Part shown: piece after piece, positions 18,398-26,885 of the stretch | How the letters are laid out: every line of letters starts with the position of its first letter | Numbering within the stretch: the stretch's first letter is position 1 | Assembly (NCBI RefSeq): GCF_937770335.1 | Contig: NZ_CALJHY010000005.1 | Location: forward strand, 62,001-126,000 | From: an uncultured Glaciecola sp. | GTDB taxonomy: Bacteria > Pseudomonadota > Gammaproteobacteria > Enterobacterales > Alteromonadaceae | DNA length: 64,000 nt | Reading direction: 5' to 3' | Program-made: the position numbers and the translations under genes | Notes under the pieces: model-generated | Databases searched by the model: none | Told to the model about the DNA's origin: nothing | Seen by the model: the letters and a program-made list of their open reading frames with translations, nothing else

Positions 18398-20551
18398 TTA
18401 TCTAGCACCTGGTCGATACCGACGCTCTACCTGCTTTTCTAACTCAGCCCGTTCAAACAAGACTAAGCGCTCTTTTTGCTCAACAAACATGTCCATTTGA
18501 TCATTGTAGTGCGCTGAAGTACTGTCCTTCGTAGCGGAACCATACTGATGAATAGCTTCGCTTTGAACCAATCCATTTTGATCCCAAGACACAAACATCA
18601 TAAAACCGTCACCTGCAATATTTTTAATTTGGCCATTGTTGTCCATTTCCCGACCGTAAACTGCTCGCAATATATCGGGACCGCCACTAATTGGCAGGTT
18701 TTTTTGACCATGTTGCAAGCGATATACATCGCCGTACGGCACTTCATAACTGCCCTGATATTTGACTAGTTGAGCTACGGCTGTTTGAAAAGCTTGGGTA
18801 ATTTCGTGCATGCCTACTGGTGCTCCGCTCGCTTCTTGAACAGGAGTCAACGTAAGAACGGCTAGAGCAGCCTGCTTATTATCTTTATGCGTCGAAAAGT
18901 TCCAGTTGCGCAATGCAGTAAGTGCGTCTAGTTCAATTTGACTTAACTCCTCGCTCGGTTGTTGCCTTAGCCATGTTTGTAATGCAGCGACTTGATAAGA
19001 GTTTGGATGATATGCAAGGTCGTATTTCACTTCCTTAAAAAGCCCTTTTGATATTTTCTTTACGCCTTTTAGTTTTTCTTCAATTTGTAATGCTCGATTA
19101 GTAACAGCGGTTTCAATTCCCATCGATTCCGGGTATTCATTTTCTTTTGCGTCGTCATCGCCATCGGTGGCTATCCAAGGTGTATTGTTGGCGTTATAAA
19201 CTAACCCAGAACTCGGATTAACGGTTTTTGGCATCGCAGAAAAATCATGAAATTCCGTCCAAATTAAATCAGAACGATCACCGGGTAAAATCTTATCCCA
19301 TTGCCATCCATCGATGCGTTTCGGAAACTTCGCATTGTAGTAGTGTGCAATATTGCCAACGCGATCTGCATATACAAAATTTATACTGGGCATGCTATTC
19401 AATTTCAATGCATCTTCAAATTCTTGTTTGTTAGTGGCTTTATTTGCCGCGAACATAAACTGTAGGCTGCCCACTTCGTTCATGCCTGACCAACGCAGGG
19501 CAAATGAACCTCGATCAGTCTTCATCATCGGTCCATGCTCGGATACTCTGATTTCTTTGTTAACGGTCCACCTCAGCGGGCCGAACAACTTTATAGTCAT
19601 TTTAGCGGTTTTTATACGAAACGCTTTCCAGCGTCCATCCAACCAATATTGATTTTCATTTTTAGGATTAATTATCAACTGGTAAATATCGACCAAATCA
19701 GGTTTATTCACTGTATTAGACCAACCCAAGTTATCATTATGTCCATGAATAATAACGGGCGCACCAGGAAAAGTAGAACCAACCATGTTCCAACCCTCAT
19801 CGCTATGCAAACGCGCTTCGTACCAAGCGACCGGGCCAGTGAGAGGTTGATGACTATTGATTAATAGATGAGTGAGTCCATCTTCTGAACGATGTGGAGC
19901 AACAGCAATACCTTGACTACCAATGGGCAATGCTTTGGCGGGTTGCCAAATAAGTGCATTTTGCGACGAGGTAAATTCAAGCGCCTCAACAGGGTTAAGC
20001 AAGTCACTTAGAATCTTATCAAATCCATAAAACATCGGCATTTTAAAGGTAAAGCCGGCGACGATATCTTTGGCCGTTACTGGCAAAAAGTAACGACTGA
20101 CACGCTCTGGGTTTTCTGCAGCATACAGGTTTACGCCGTCCGCATAGGCTTGTGCTATCTGCTTAATCTTGTCTGGTACTTGCTTATCATAATTTGCGTT
20201 AACGGCCTCCCATACACCCATAAATTGGACGACAAAATCGGTCTGGGCAGCCTCGTATCCTATTTCAGCACCTAGTGTCCCTCGGGTTGCGAGTAACACC
20301 GACTGAAGCGTTTCAAAGTCGTCTTCACTTTGCACATAACCCAGACCAAATGCGGTATCAATGTCTTTCTTGCCGTAAATATGAGGAATACCTAAGCCAT
20401 CGCGCATGATTTCAACATCGTAGTTTTGCGCCTTAAGCACATACACGCGCAGGTCGGGCATACTGGGGAGTGTTAGATAGGCAATGGAGAAAACTGAAGC
20501 AATAATTAAAGACAATGTATATGCGATCGATTTTAGTGATATGTATTTCAT
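18398..20551 (-). CDS. Penicillin acylase family protein (Ntn-hydrolase precursor)
   Basis: YDVEIMRDGLGIPHIYGKKDIDTAFGLGYVQSEDDFETLQ; candidate autoprocessing site G|SQGIAVAPHRSEDG; INSHQPLTGPVAWYEARL; GHNDNLGWSNTVN. Confidence 0.9.
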   Translation of the reverse strand: MKYISLKSIAYTLSLIIASVFSIAYLTLPSMPDLRVYVLKAQNYDVEIMRDGLGIPHIYGKKDIDTAFGLGYVQSEDDFETLQSVLLATRGTLGAEIGYEAAQTDFVVQFMGVWEAVNANYDKQVPDKIKQIAQAYADGVNLYAAENPERVSRYFLPVTAKDIVAGFTFKMPMFYGFDKILSDLLNPVEALEFTSSQNALIWQPAKALPIGSQGIAVAPHRSEDGLTHLLINSHQPLTGPVAWYEARLHSDEGWNMVGSTFPGAPVIIHGHNDNLGWSNTVNKPDLVDIYQLIINPKNENQYWLDGRWKAFRIKTAKMTIKLFGPLRWTVNKEIRVSEHGPMMKTDRGSFALRWSGMNEVGSLQFMFAANKATNKQEFEDALKLNSMPSINFVYADRVGNIAHYYNAKFPKRIDGWQWDKILPGDRSDLIWTEFHDFSAMPKTVNPSSGLVYNANNTPWIATDGDDDAKENEYPESMGIETAVTNRALQIEEKLKGVKKISKGLFKEVKYDLAYHPNSYQVAALQTWLRQQPSEELSQIELDALTALRNWNFSTHKDNKQAALAVLTLTPVQEASGAPVGMHEITQAFQTAVAQLVKYQGSYEVPYGDVYRLQHGQKNLPISGGPDILRAVYGREMDNNGQIKNIAGDGFMMFVSWDQNGLVQSEAIHQYGSATKDSTSAHYNDQMDMFVEQKERLVLFERAELEKQVERRYRPGAR

Positions 20552-20635
20552 TGACGAGTACTTTTCTGCATTGTTGATTTATAGGCTTTCGAACATATTA
20601 ACAGCCTTCAAGTCAGTAGTGTTAAAATAGGAATA

Positions 20636-20655
20636 CAATGCATATCGGTGCATTG
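20636..20655. promoter_or_regulatory. 7-bp hairpin CAATGCA-tatcgg-TGCATTG abutting the heptamer repeat
   Basis: Read directly. Confidence 0.35.
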
Positions 20656-20691
20656 GTAATTGGTAATTGGTAATTGGTAATTGGTAATTGG
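20653..20691. repeat. Heptanucleotide tandem repeat (TTGGTAA) x5 plus partial TTGG
   Basis: ttggtaattggtaattggtaattggtaattggtaattgg; five perfect copies. Confidence 0.95.
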
Positions 20692-20751
20692 ATTATGTGA
20701 ATATAATACCGCTCTGAACATTCAATACCATTCACATAAACCATTAATGCT

Positions 20752-20796
20752 AAAAAGTATGGGTACAACTTCGTAACTTAACGAGATGTACCCATA
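20752..20796 (-). terminator. Rho-independent terminator for the prolyl oligopeptidase gene
   Basis: On the minus strand: TATGGGTACA-N19-TGTACCCATA followed by CTTTTTA. Confidence 0.7.
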
Positions 20797-20840
20797 AAAT
20801 TGTCACAGCGTCTTTAGACTCGCTTTTTCAAGCGCATCAA

Positions 20841-22931
20841 TTATCTTAATGTTAACTTTTCAACACCCATGTTATACAACACAAAGCCATAAATATCAGC
20901 ATACTGTTCAATGGTTTTGCTTATTGGTGTTCCTGCACCATGGCCTGCATCAGTTTCAATGCGGATAAGTACCGGGTTATAACCGTCTTGAAATTCCTGT
21001 AATACAGCAGCAAACTTGAATGAATGTGCAGGCACTACTCGGTCATCATGATCCGCAGTCGTGATCATAGTTGCCGGATATTCAACACCTGATTTCACAT
21101 TGTGAACTGGTGAATAGGCCTTGATGTACTTGTACATTTCTTCACTTTGCTCAGACGTACCGTAATCGTAAGCCCAGCCGGCACCTGCAGTAAATGTGTG
21201 GTAGCGCAACATGTCCAAGACGCCAACAGCAGGTAATGCTACTTTCGCTAATTCTGGACGTTGTGTCATCACTGCTCCAACTAACAAACCACCGTTAGAA
21301 CCGCCGCGTAAAGCAAGGTAATCGCTACTTGTATAATTGTTCTCAATGAGATAATCAGCAGCGGCAATAAAGTCATCAAATACATTCTGCTTTTGCATTT
21401 GTGTTCCCGCTTTATGCCATGCTTTGCCGTATTCACCGCCGCCGCGAATATTAGGTACCGCATAAACGCCGCCTAATTCGAGCCAAGCCGCAGCAGTAGA
21501 GCTAAAACTAGGTGTTAAGCTCACATTGAAGCCACCATAGCCGTAAAGCATTGTTGGGTTTTTTCCGTTTAATTCGGTGTCTTTATGATGCGTAATGATC
21601 ATCGGCACTTCGGTACCGTCTTTCGATTTATAGAACACTTGCTTGGAAACGAACGCAGCACCATCAAATTTTGACGCTGGCTTGTTAAATAAGGTCGACT
21701 CACCGGTTGCAATATTTAGTGAGTAAATAGAAGGTGGCGTAATGTAATTACTGAATGTGTAGTAACTCGTTGTTGCGCCGGACTTATCACCACCAAAACC
21801 AGCAGAACCGATGCCTGGCAGCTCAATAGCACGTAATTGTTTGCCTTCTAAATTGTATTGATAGACCTTAGAAATCGCATCCACCATATATTCTGCAAAA
21901 ATATACCCACCCGCAGCACTTGGCGACAATACATTTTCAGTTTGCGGGATCAGGTCTTTCCAATTTTCGACACTCGGTGACTTCGCATCTACCACAACAA
22001 TTTTACTATTAGGCGCATTGTGATTAGTCACTAAGTAAAGGTTGGAATCTTTATTGGTGAGCATCGAAACATCACTGTCTATTGTGTCGATAATGGTCTG
22101 CCAACCCGCATTCGGATTAGAAAGATCTTTTAAAAATGCACGGTTACCTGAAGTTGAGTTTGCTGCAGATACTAATAAGAAGCGATCATCCTCACTGACT
22201 TGAGCACCAATATAGCGGTGCTTTTCAGCTTCGTTATGACCATATATCTTAAGATCATCGGCTTGGGTATTACCAATTTTGTGATAGTAGAGTTTGTGCT
22301 GATCGGTCTTCTGACTAAGTTCTGAACCCTCTGGTTTATCATAACTTGAGTAATAAATACCCTCGTTCTTATACCACGACAAACCACTAAATTTAACGTT
22401 TATCAATGTATCACTAAGTAACTCTTTGGTTTCGGTGTTCATAACATAGACTTGGCGCCAGTCACTACCGCCCGTTGATGTTTGATAAGCGGCCATTGAA
22501 CCGTCAGTCGAGAATGATAGGCCCGCTAATGAGACCGTGCCGTCGTCACTGAATTTATTAGGGTCAATAAAAACCGTTGATTCACCACCGGCCTTTGAAC
22601 GGTAAACCAGACTTTGATTTTGAAGGCCATCATTTTTATAAAAATAGGTGTATTCGCCCTCAGTAAAAGGAGCTGATACGCGCTCATAATCTAACAAGTT
22701 ACGAACCACTTTAGCTATTTCTTCGCGATACGGAATGTTCTCTAAATAAGTCTGTGTCGTTTCATTTTGTTTTTCTACCCATGCTTCGGTTTCTGCGCTT
22801 CGGTCATCTTCTAACCAACGATATGGATCGGCATCCTGATAGCCAAAATAAGTATCAACAACGTTCCCTTTTGCCGTAATAGGGTAATCCACTGTAATGA
22901 CTTTGCTTTTCTTTTGCTGTGATTCAGACAC
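20841..22931 (-). CDS. Prolyl oligopeptidase (S9A) family serine peptidase
   Basis: DPYRWLEDDRSAETEAWVEKQN; NIRGGGEYGKAWHKAG; LALRGGSNGGLLVGAVMTQRPELAKVALPAVGVLDMLRYH; AGHGAGTP. GTG start at 22931; see the finding on the in-frame stop upstream. Confidence 0.93.
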   Translation of the reverse strand: MSESQQKKSKVITVDYPITAKGNVVDTYFGYQDADPYRWLEDDRSAETEAWVEKQNETTQTYLENIPYREEIAKVVRNLLDYERVSAPFTEGEYTYFYKNDGLQNQSLVYRSKAGGESTVFIDPNKFSDDGTVSLAGLSFSTDGSMAAYQTSTGGSDWRQVYVMNTETKELLSDTLINVKFSGLSWYKNEGIYYSSYDKPEGSELSQKTDQHKLYYHKIGNTQADDLKIYGHNEAEKHRYIGAQVSEDDRFLLVSAANSTSGNRAFLKDLSNPNAGWQTIIDTIDSDVSMLTNKDSNLYLVTNHNAPNSKIVVVDAKSPSVENWKDLIPQTENVLSPSAAGGYIFAEYMVDAISKVYQYNLEGKQLRAIELPGIGSAGFGGDKSGATTSYYTFSNYITPPSIYSLNIATGESTLFNKPASKFDGAAFVSKQVFYKSKDGTEVPMIITHHKDTELNGKNPTMLYGYGGFNVSLTPSFSSTAAAWLELGGVYAVPNIRGGGEYGKAWHKAGTQMQKQNVFDDFIAAADYLIENNYTSSDYLALRGGSNGGLLVGAVMTQRPELAKVALPAVGVLDMLRYHTFTAGAGWAYDYGTSEQSEEMYKYIKAYSPVHNVKSGVEYPATMITTADHDDRVVPAHSFKFAAVLQEFQDGYNPVLIRIETDAGHGAGTPISKTIEQYADIYGFVLYNMGVEKLTLR

Positions 22932-22937
22932 TGCGGC

Positions 22938-23027
22938 TTACTCTGAGTTTGGCTGACAAGCCATTAATGTGCCGGCGGCGGCTATTGCTAACATCGCTTT
23001 GGTTGCTATTTTCATCTTTCTTTGCAT
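22938..23027 (-). pseudogene. Lipoprotein signal-peptide coding segment cut off from the prolyl oligopeptidase by an in-frame TAA (MQRKMKIATKAMLAIAAAGTLMACQPNSE*)
   Basis: Manual translation of the minus strand; lipobox LMAC; TAA at 22940..22938 is in the same frame as the downstream peptidase ORF. Confidence 0.75.
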
Positions 23028-23188
23028 GTTTTTTCCATTTTTTATTTTAATTTACGTTTGTATCTATCTTTACTCACTATTATTGGCGTTGCTATTAACG
23101 CTCATTAGTGACGAATGTTGAATGAGATCTCGATCGCCATCATGCTTAGTTTAGAAGCATACACATACGCGCCAAAAGCTGAAATTGT

Positions 23189-23836
23189 TTAGCCCTCTTG
23201 TGCAATCTTTATCAGTGCCTGCTGAAATACTTCTGCAGGCTGGCCACCGCTGATCAAGTGCTTGTTGTTGACAATGACTGCTGGCACAGATTGCACTCCC
23301 GCGCTCTGATAATGCTGTTGTAATTGGCGAACGTCGGTTGTAAAGTCGTCTGAATCCAATATCTTTTTCGCCTCAGTGACATCTAAACCGACGTTTTTAA
23401 CCGTTTCTAAAAGCTGCTCGTGGTCGCTTGGATTGCCGTTTTCTTTAAAGTACAAATCAAATAATGCCAGCTTTAATTCAGTCTGTTTACCGTGATTTTT
23501 TGCCCAGTGTAATAAACGGTGTGCATCGAACGTATTATAGATTCGACCGCCTCCTCTATTCCCAAACTCATAGCCAACGCTAAGTCCACGTTGCTTAATA
23601 GCGTCTCTATTTTGATCTGCCTGTTGCTCTGAAATTTGATATTTTTGAGTTAGATGCTCGGTAATTTCCTGACCTTCGGGTGGCATTTGTGGATTTAATT
23701 CAAAAGGCTGCCATTCGATTTTTGCTGTTATCTCTGGGTCAATTTCTGTTAATGCTTTTTGTAATGCTTTAAAACCGATAATGCACCACGGGCATGATAT
23801 ATCGGACACAATATCTATCTTTAATTCAGTTGCCAT
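23189..23836 (-). CDS. DsbA family oxidoreductase (FrnE-like)
   Basis: VSDISCPWCIIGFKAL (CPWC active site); FNTFDAHRLLHWAKNHGKQ; GVQSVPAVIVNNKHLISGGQPAEVF. Confidence 0.93.
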   Translation of the reverse strand: MATELKIDIVSDISCPWCIIGFKALQKALTEIDPEITAKIEWQPFELNPQMPPEGQEITEHLTQKYQISEQQADQNRDAIKQRGLSVGYEFGNRGGGRIYNTFDAHRLLHWAKNHGKQTELKLALFDLYFKENGNPSDHEQLLETVKNVGLDVTEAKKILDSDDFTTDVRQLQQHYQSAGVQSVPAVIVNNKHLISGGQPAEVFQQALIKIAQEG

Positions 23837-23838
23837 TC

Positions 23839-24741
23839 TTATTTGTCCTGTTCAGTTGTAAATCTTGGGCGGTAATAGCAAATATCAAGATTACCGCTAC
23901 CTTTGTGATGAAAGAAATCGCTCTCTAAAGTTCGAGCATCTTGCAAGCGAGCTTGAAATGCAGCGTCGGTTACTAAGTTACGCGTAAAATTAATTTGTTG
24001 GCTCATACCTACTCTATTTCCTAACTTGGCGCTTACTATTTTAGTGCGTTGAGTCACATCAGCGATAACGCCGCCACCAATATTAGGATTACCACGCTGC
24101 ATAGCTTGCGCATGCTTCATGCCATATATGACCTGACCAAACACCGACATATTTCGATCTAAATGACGAGGCGCTTGCCCAATGACAATATAAAAATCAG
24201 TACTCGCTGAGTTAGCCCCATTATTTCTTGCCATCGCCACTGCACCAGGGCAGTGCAGCAACCACTCTTGTTGGTCGGATAAACTGCGCCCAGCGGGAAA
24301 GCCCTGTAAGAAACCAGTTTCTTGGGCTAAAAACTCCGGCGACTGCACGGTAACAAAATCTGAGGCTGTCGTTAATGGCCGGGTAAATTCTGCAGTTAGG
24401 TTTGCGCGATATTTTGACGGTTTCTGCTCCGTTACGTCACCACCTTGAGCGACAAAACCATCAATCACTCGGTAAAAGTCTAAGCCGTTATAGAACCCTT
24501 CATTTACTAATGCTTTGAATTTTGCAACGTGTATAGGTGCTATGAAAGGAGCGAGTTCAATTACTATCAAACCCGTGTCTGTATTTAGATAAACTAAATT
24601 CTGCTGTTGGGGCTGATATATTTTTGATTTTTTTTCTTGAGCAACACCTAACTCTTGGGAATGGAGATTAAATGCCCAGATAAATACTGCGCTAAAAACA
24701 ACGGCGGCTATTACCCAGTTATGCTTACGTTGAATTCGCAT
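23839..24741 (-). CDS. Peptidylprolyl isomerase, cyclophilin type (exported/membrane-anchored)
   Basis: IELAPFIAPIHVAKFKALVNEGFYNGLDFYRVIDGFVAQGGD; MARNNGANSASTDFYIVIGQAP; N-terminal hydrophobic anchor. Confidence 0.9.
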   Translation of the reverse strand: MRIQRKHNWVIAAVVFSAVFIWAFNLHSQELGVAQEKKSKIYQPQQQNLVYLNTDTGLIVIELAPFIAPIHVAKFKALVNEGFYNGLDFYRVIDGFVAQGGDVTEQKPSKYRANLTAEFTRPLTTASDFVTVQSPEFLAQETGFLQGFPAGRSLSDQQEWLLHCPGAVAMARNNGANSASTDFYIVIGQAPRHLDRNMSVFGQVIYGMKHAQAMQRGNPNIGGGVIADVTQRTKIVSAKLGNRVGMSQQINFTRNLVTDAAFQARLQDARTLESDFFHHKGSGNLDICYYRPRFTTEQDK

Positions 24742-24871
24742 TTCTTTCCTTTTTAACCACTTTGTTGTTATTTGAGTGATGCCTTAGGCATCCTATTTTT
24801 GCTAGATTTATTAACATTATGTAGGCCGTTTTTGATTTTTCAAAAAACGAGAACAAGCACCACATGTAGGC

Positions 24872-25411
24872 TCAGCGAACAATGTCTAAAAATGCTTTGA
24901 ACTTAGGATCATTGCAGTTTCCGATAAGTTCAAATAAACACATTTCAGCATTAGTGATGCCAACATTTTTGGTTTGTAATTTAGTTACTGCAAGCTGTTT
25001 ATTTTTGTCCTGCCGCGAACCGATGCAATCAACCACTAACTCAACTGACTTTCCCATTTGTTGCAGACCTATGGCCGTTTGATATAAACAAACATGCGCT
25101 TCAATACCACAAATTAACCAATGTTGAACAGCTGCCTTATTCACTTGCTCAACAAAATGCGGATCTGCACAGCCATTAAAGTCGTATTTTTTTATACAAG
25201 GGAAATTAGCGACTAAGGGTAGGATTTCGGAAGCCGTTTTACCTAACTTGGCAGGATTTTGTTCAAGCACTAAAATCGGTAAGTTAAGTAATGTGCAGCC
25301 TCTAATTAATTTAGATACATTGTGAAACATTAGCTCACTATCGTTCACGAGGTGCGACAGCTTGCCCTGAATATCGACGACAATCAGACCAGTGTTGTAT
25401 CTATCTAACAT
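24872..25411 (-). CDS. Isochorismatase family hydrolase (YcaC-like)
   Basis: TGLIVVDIQGKLSHLV; LICGIEAHVCLYQTAIGLQQMG. Confidence 0.88.
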   Translation of the reverse strand: MLDRYNTGLIVVDIQGKLSHLVNDSELMFHNVSKLIRGCTLLNLPILVLEQNPAKLGKTASEILPLVANFPCIKKYDFNGCADPHFVEQVNKAAVQHWLICGIEAHVCLYQTAIGLQQMGKSVELVVDCIGSRQDKNKQLAVTKLQTKNVGITNAEMCLFELIGNCNDPKFKAFLDIVR

Positions 25412-25652
25412 AACATTTCCATTTCATTAGTCACGAACACAGCTTAATATAATGCTTTTTTTTTGTCACCTTAGATAGCCTCTGACTATAAATTGCACAT
25501 TAAAAAACCAATAAACGGGTAATTTCTGCGCTAGTGCTGAATGATTTAAGCGAACTAGATTACGTAATATTTATTATTATTGTTTTGCACTACGCTACCA
25601 TTATAAATATGCTGACAAGATACCGGGCTAAATACAAAAAGTGAGTGATTAA

Positions 25653-26822
25653 ATGACAACATATTGCGCCAAGCGATTATTCGACGGCCTGCAAGTGCAC
25701 GACAACATGCACTTAGAAGTTAGCGCCGGTATAATTAGTAGTATCAAACCGGCTCACCTAAGTTCGTTCGCAGCAGACGCTGAACTAGACGGACTAGTTT
25801 GTGCTGGTTTTATCGATACACAAGTGAATGGCGGCGGCGGCGTTTTATTCAATTATGCCCCCTCAATGGCGACACTCGTCACCATGATGCAGGCACACTC
25901 AAAGTATGGCACTACAGCCATGCTACCCACGTTAATAACAGATAGTAGCGAAGTAATGAAAGCAGCAGCAAATGCTGTTGCTGAAGCGATAACTGAGGCT
26001 GTACCGGGTATTTTAGGCATTCATTATGAAGGTCCTAACTTAAGTAAAGAAAAGAGAGGAATTCACCCAAGCAATTATGTCCGTGCAATCAGCGATACTG
26101 ATTTAGCCACTTTCACACGCAATGATATTGGTAAGGTTCTAGTCACTATTGCACCGGAGAATGTAGCACCCGATATCATCACTGACCTAGTGAACCAAGG
26201 TGTTGTAGTCTCATTAGGGCACAGTGGCGCAAGTGTTGAGCAAGCGCTCAGGGCTATTCAAGCAGGAGCAACCTGTACTACGCATTTATTTAATGCCATG
26301 TCAGGATTAACAGCGAGGGAACCCGGACTCATAAATACCGCTTTAAGTGATGTACGCGTAACCTCAGGTCTTATTGTTGACTTGCACCATGTTCACCCGC
26401 AAAACTGTGTTCTTGCTTACCAGTGCATAGGTGCTGAGCGTTTAATGTTGGTAACCGATGCAATGGCGCACGTAGGTTCAGAGATGCAAACCTTGCCATG
26501 GCTAGATTCCACTATTACGAGAGTGGATGGTAAATTAACCTTAGAGGACGGTAGTCTCGCTGGTTCGTGTTTGGATATGAACAGCGCCGTTAAAAATATG
26601 TATGATTTACTAAAGCAACAGCCTAGATGGAATAGCGCAGACGACATACTTGCAAACGTACTCAATATGGCAAGCGAAGTTCCGGCGCGTCTATTGGGGA
26701 TTCAAAATATCGGGAAACTAAGCCGCGGCAACAAAGCTGACTTCGTTCTTCTCGACGATAACATGCGTATAAAGGGATGCTGGATCAATGGGGCACAGGT
26801 GTCAGGAAACGCACTACGATAA
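25653..26822 (+). CDS. nagA: N-acetylglucosamine-6-phosphate deacetylase
   Basis: CAGFIDTQVNGGGGVLFN; GIHYEGPNLSKEKRGIHP; VSLGHSGASVEQALRAIQAGATCTTHLFNAM; LVTDAM. Confidence 0.92.
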   Translation: MTTYCAKRLFDGLQVHDNMHLEVSAGIISSIKPAHLSSFAADAELDGLVCAGFIDTQVNGGGGVLFNYAPSMATLVTMMQAHSKYGTTAMLPTLITDSSEVMKAAANAVAEAITEAVPGILGIHYEGPNLSKEKRGIHPSNYVRAISDTDLATFTRNDIGKVLVTIAPENVAPDIITDLVNQGVVVSLGHSGASVEQALRAIQAGATCTTHLFNAMSGLTAREPGLINTALSDVRVTSGLIVDLHHVHPQNCVLAYQCIGAERLMLVTDAMAHVGSEMQTLPWLDSTITRVDGKLTLEDGSLAGSCLDMNSAVKNMYDLLKQQPRWNSADDILANVLNMASEVPARLLGIQNIGKLSRGNKADFVLLDDNMRIKGCWINGAQVSGNALR

Positions 26823-26846
26823 TTATGATGACGTTTAAATGATAGC

Positions 26847-26879
26847 GGATATTCATTTAATCCTGAATATCCACTTTTT
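26847..26879 (+). terminator. Rho-independent terminator after nagA
   Basis: GGATATTCA-N8-TGAATATCC followed by ACTTTTTG. Confidence 0.7.
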
Positions 26880-26885
26880 GATGAA

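Noticed and set aside
20653-20691. Possible CRISPR array
   Set aside because: The repeat unit is only 7 bp, with no spacers and no cas genes; it is a simple tandem repeat.
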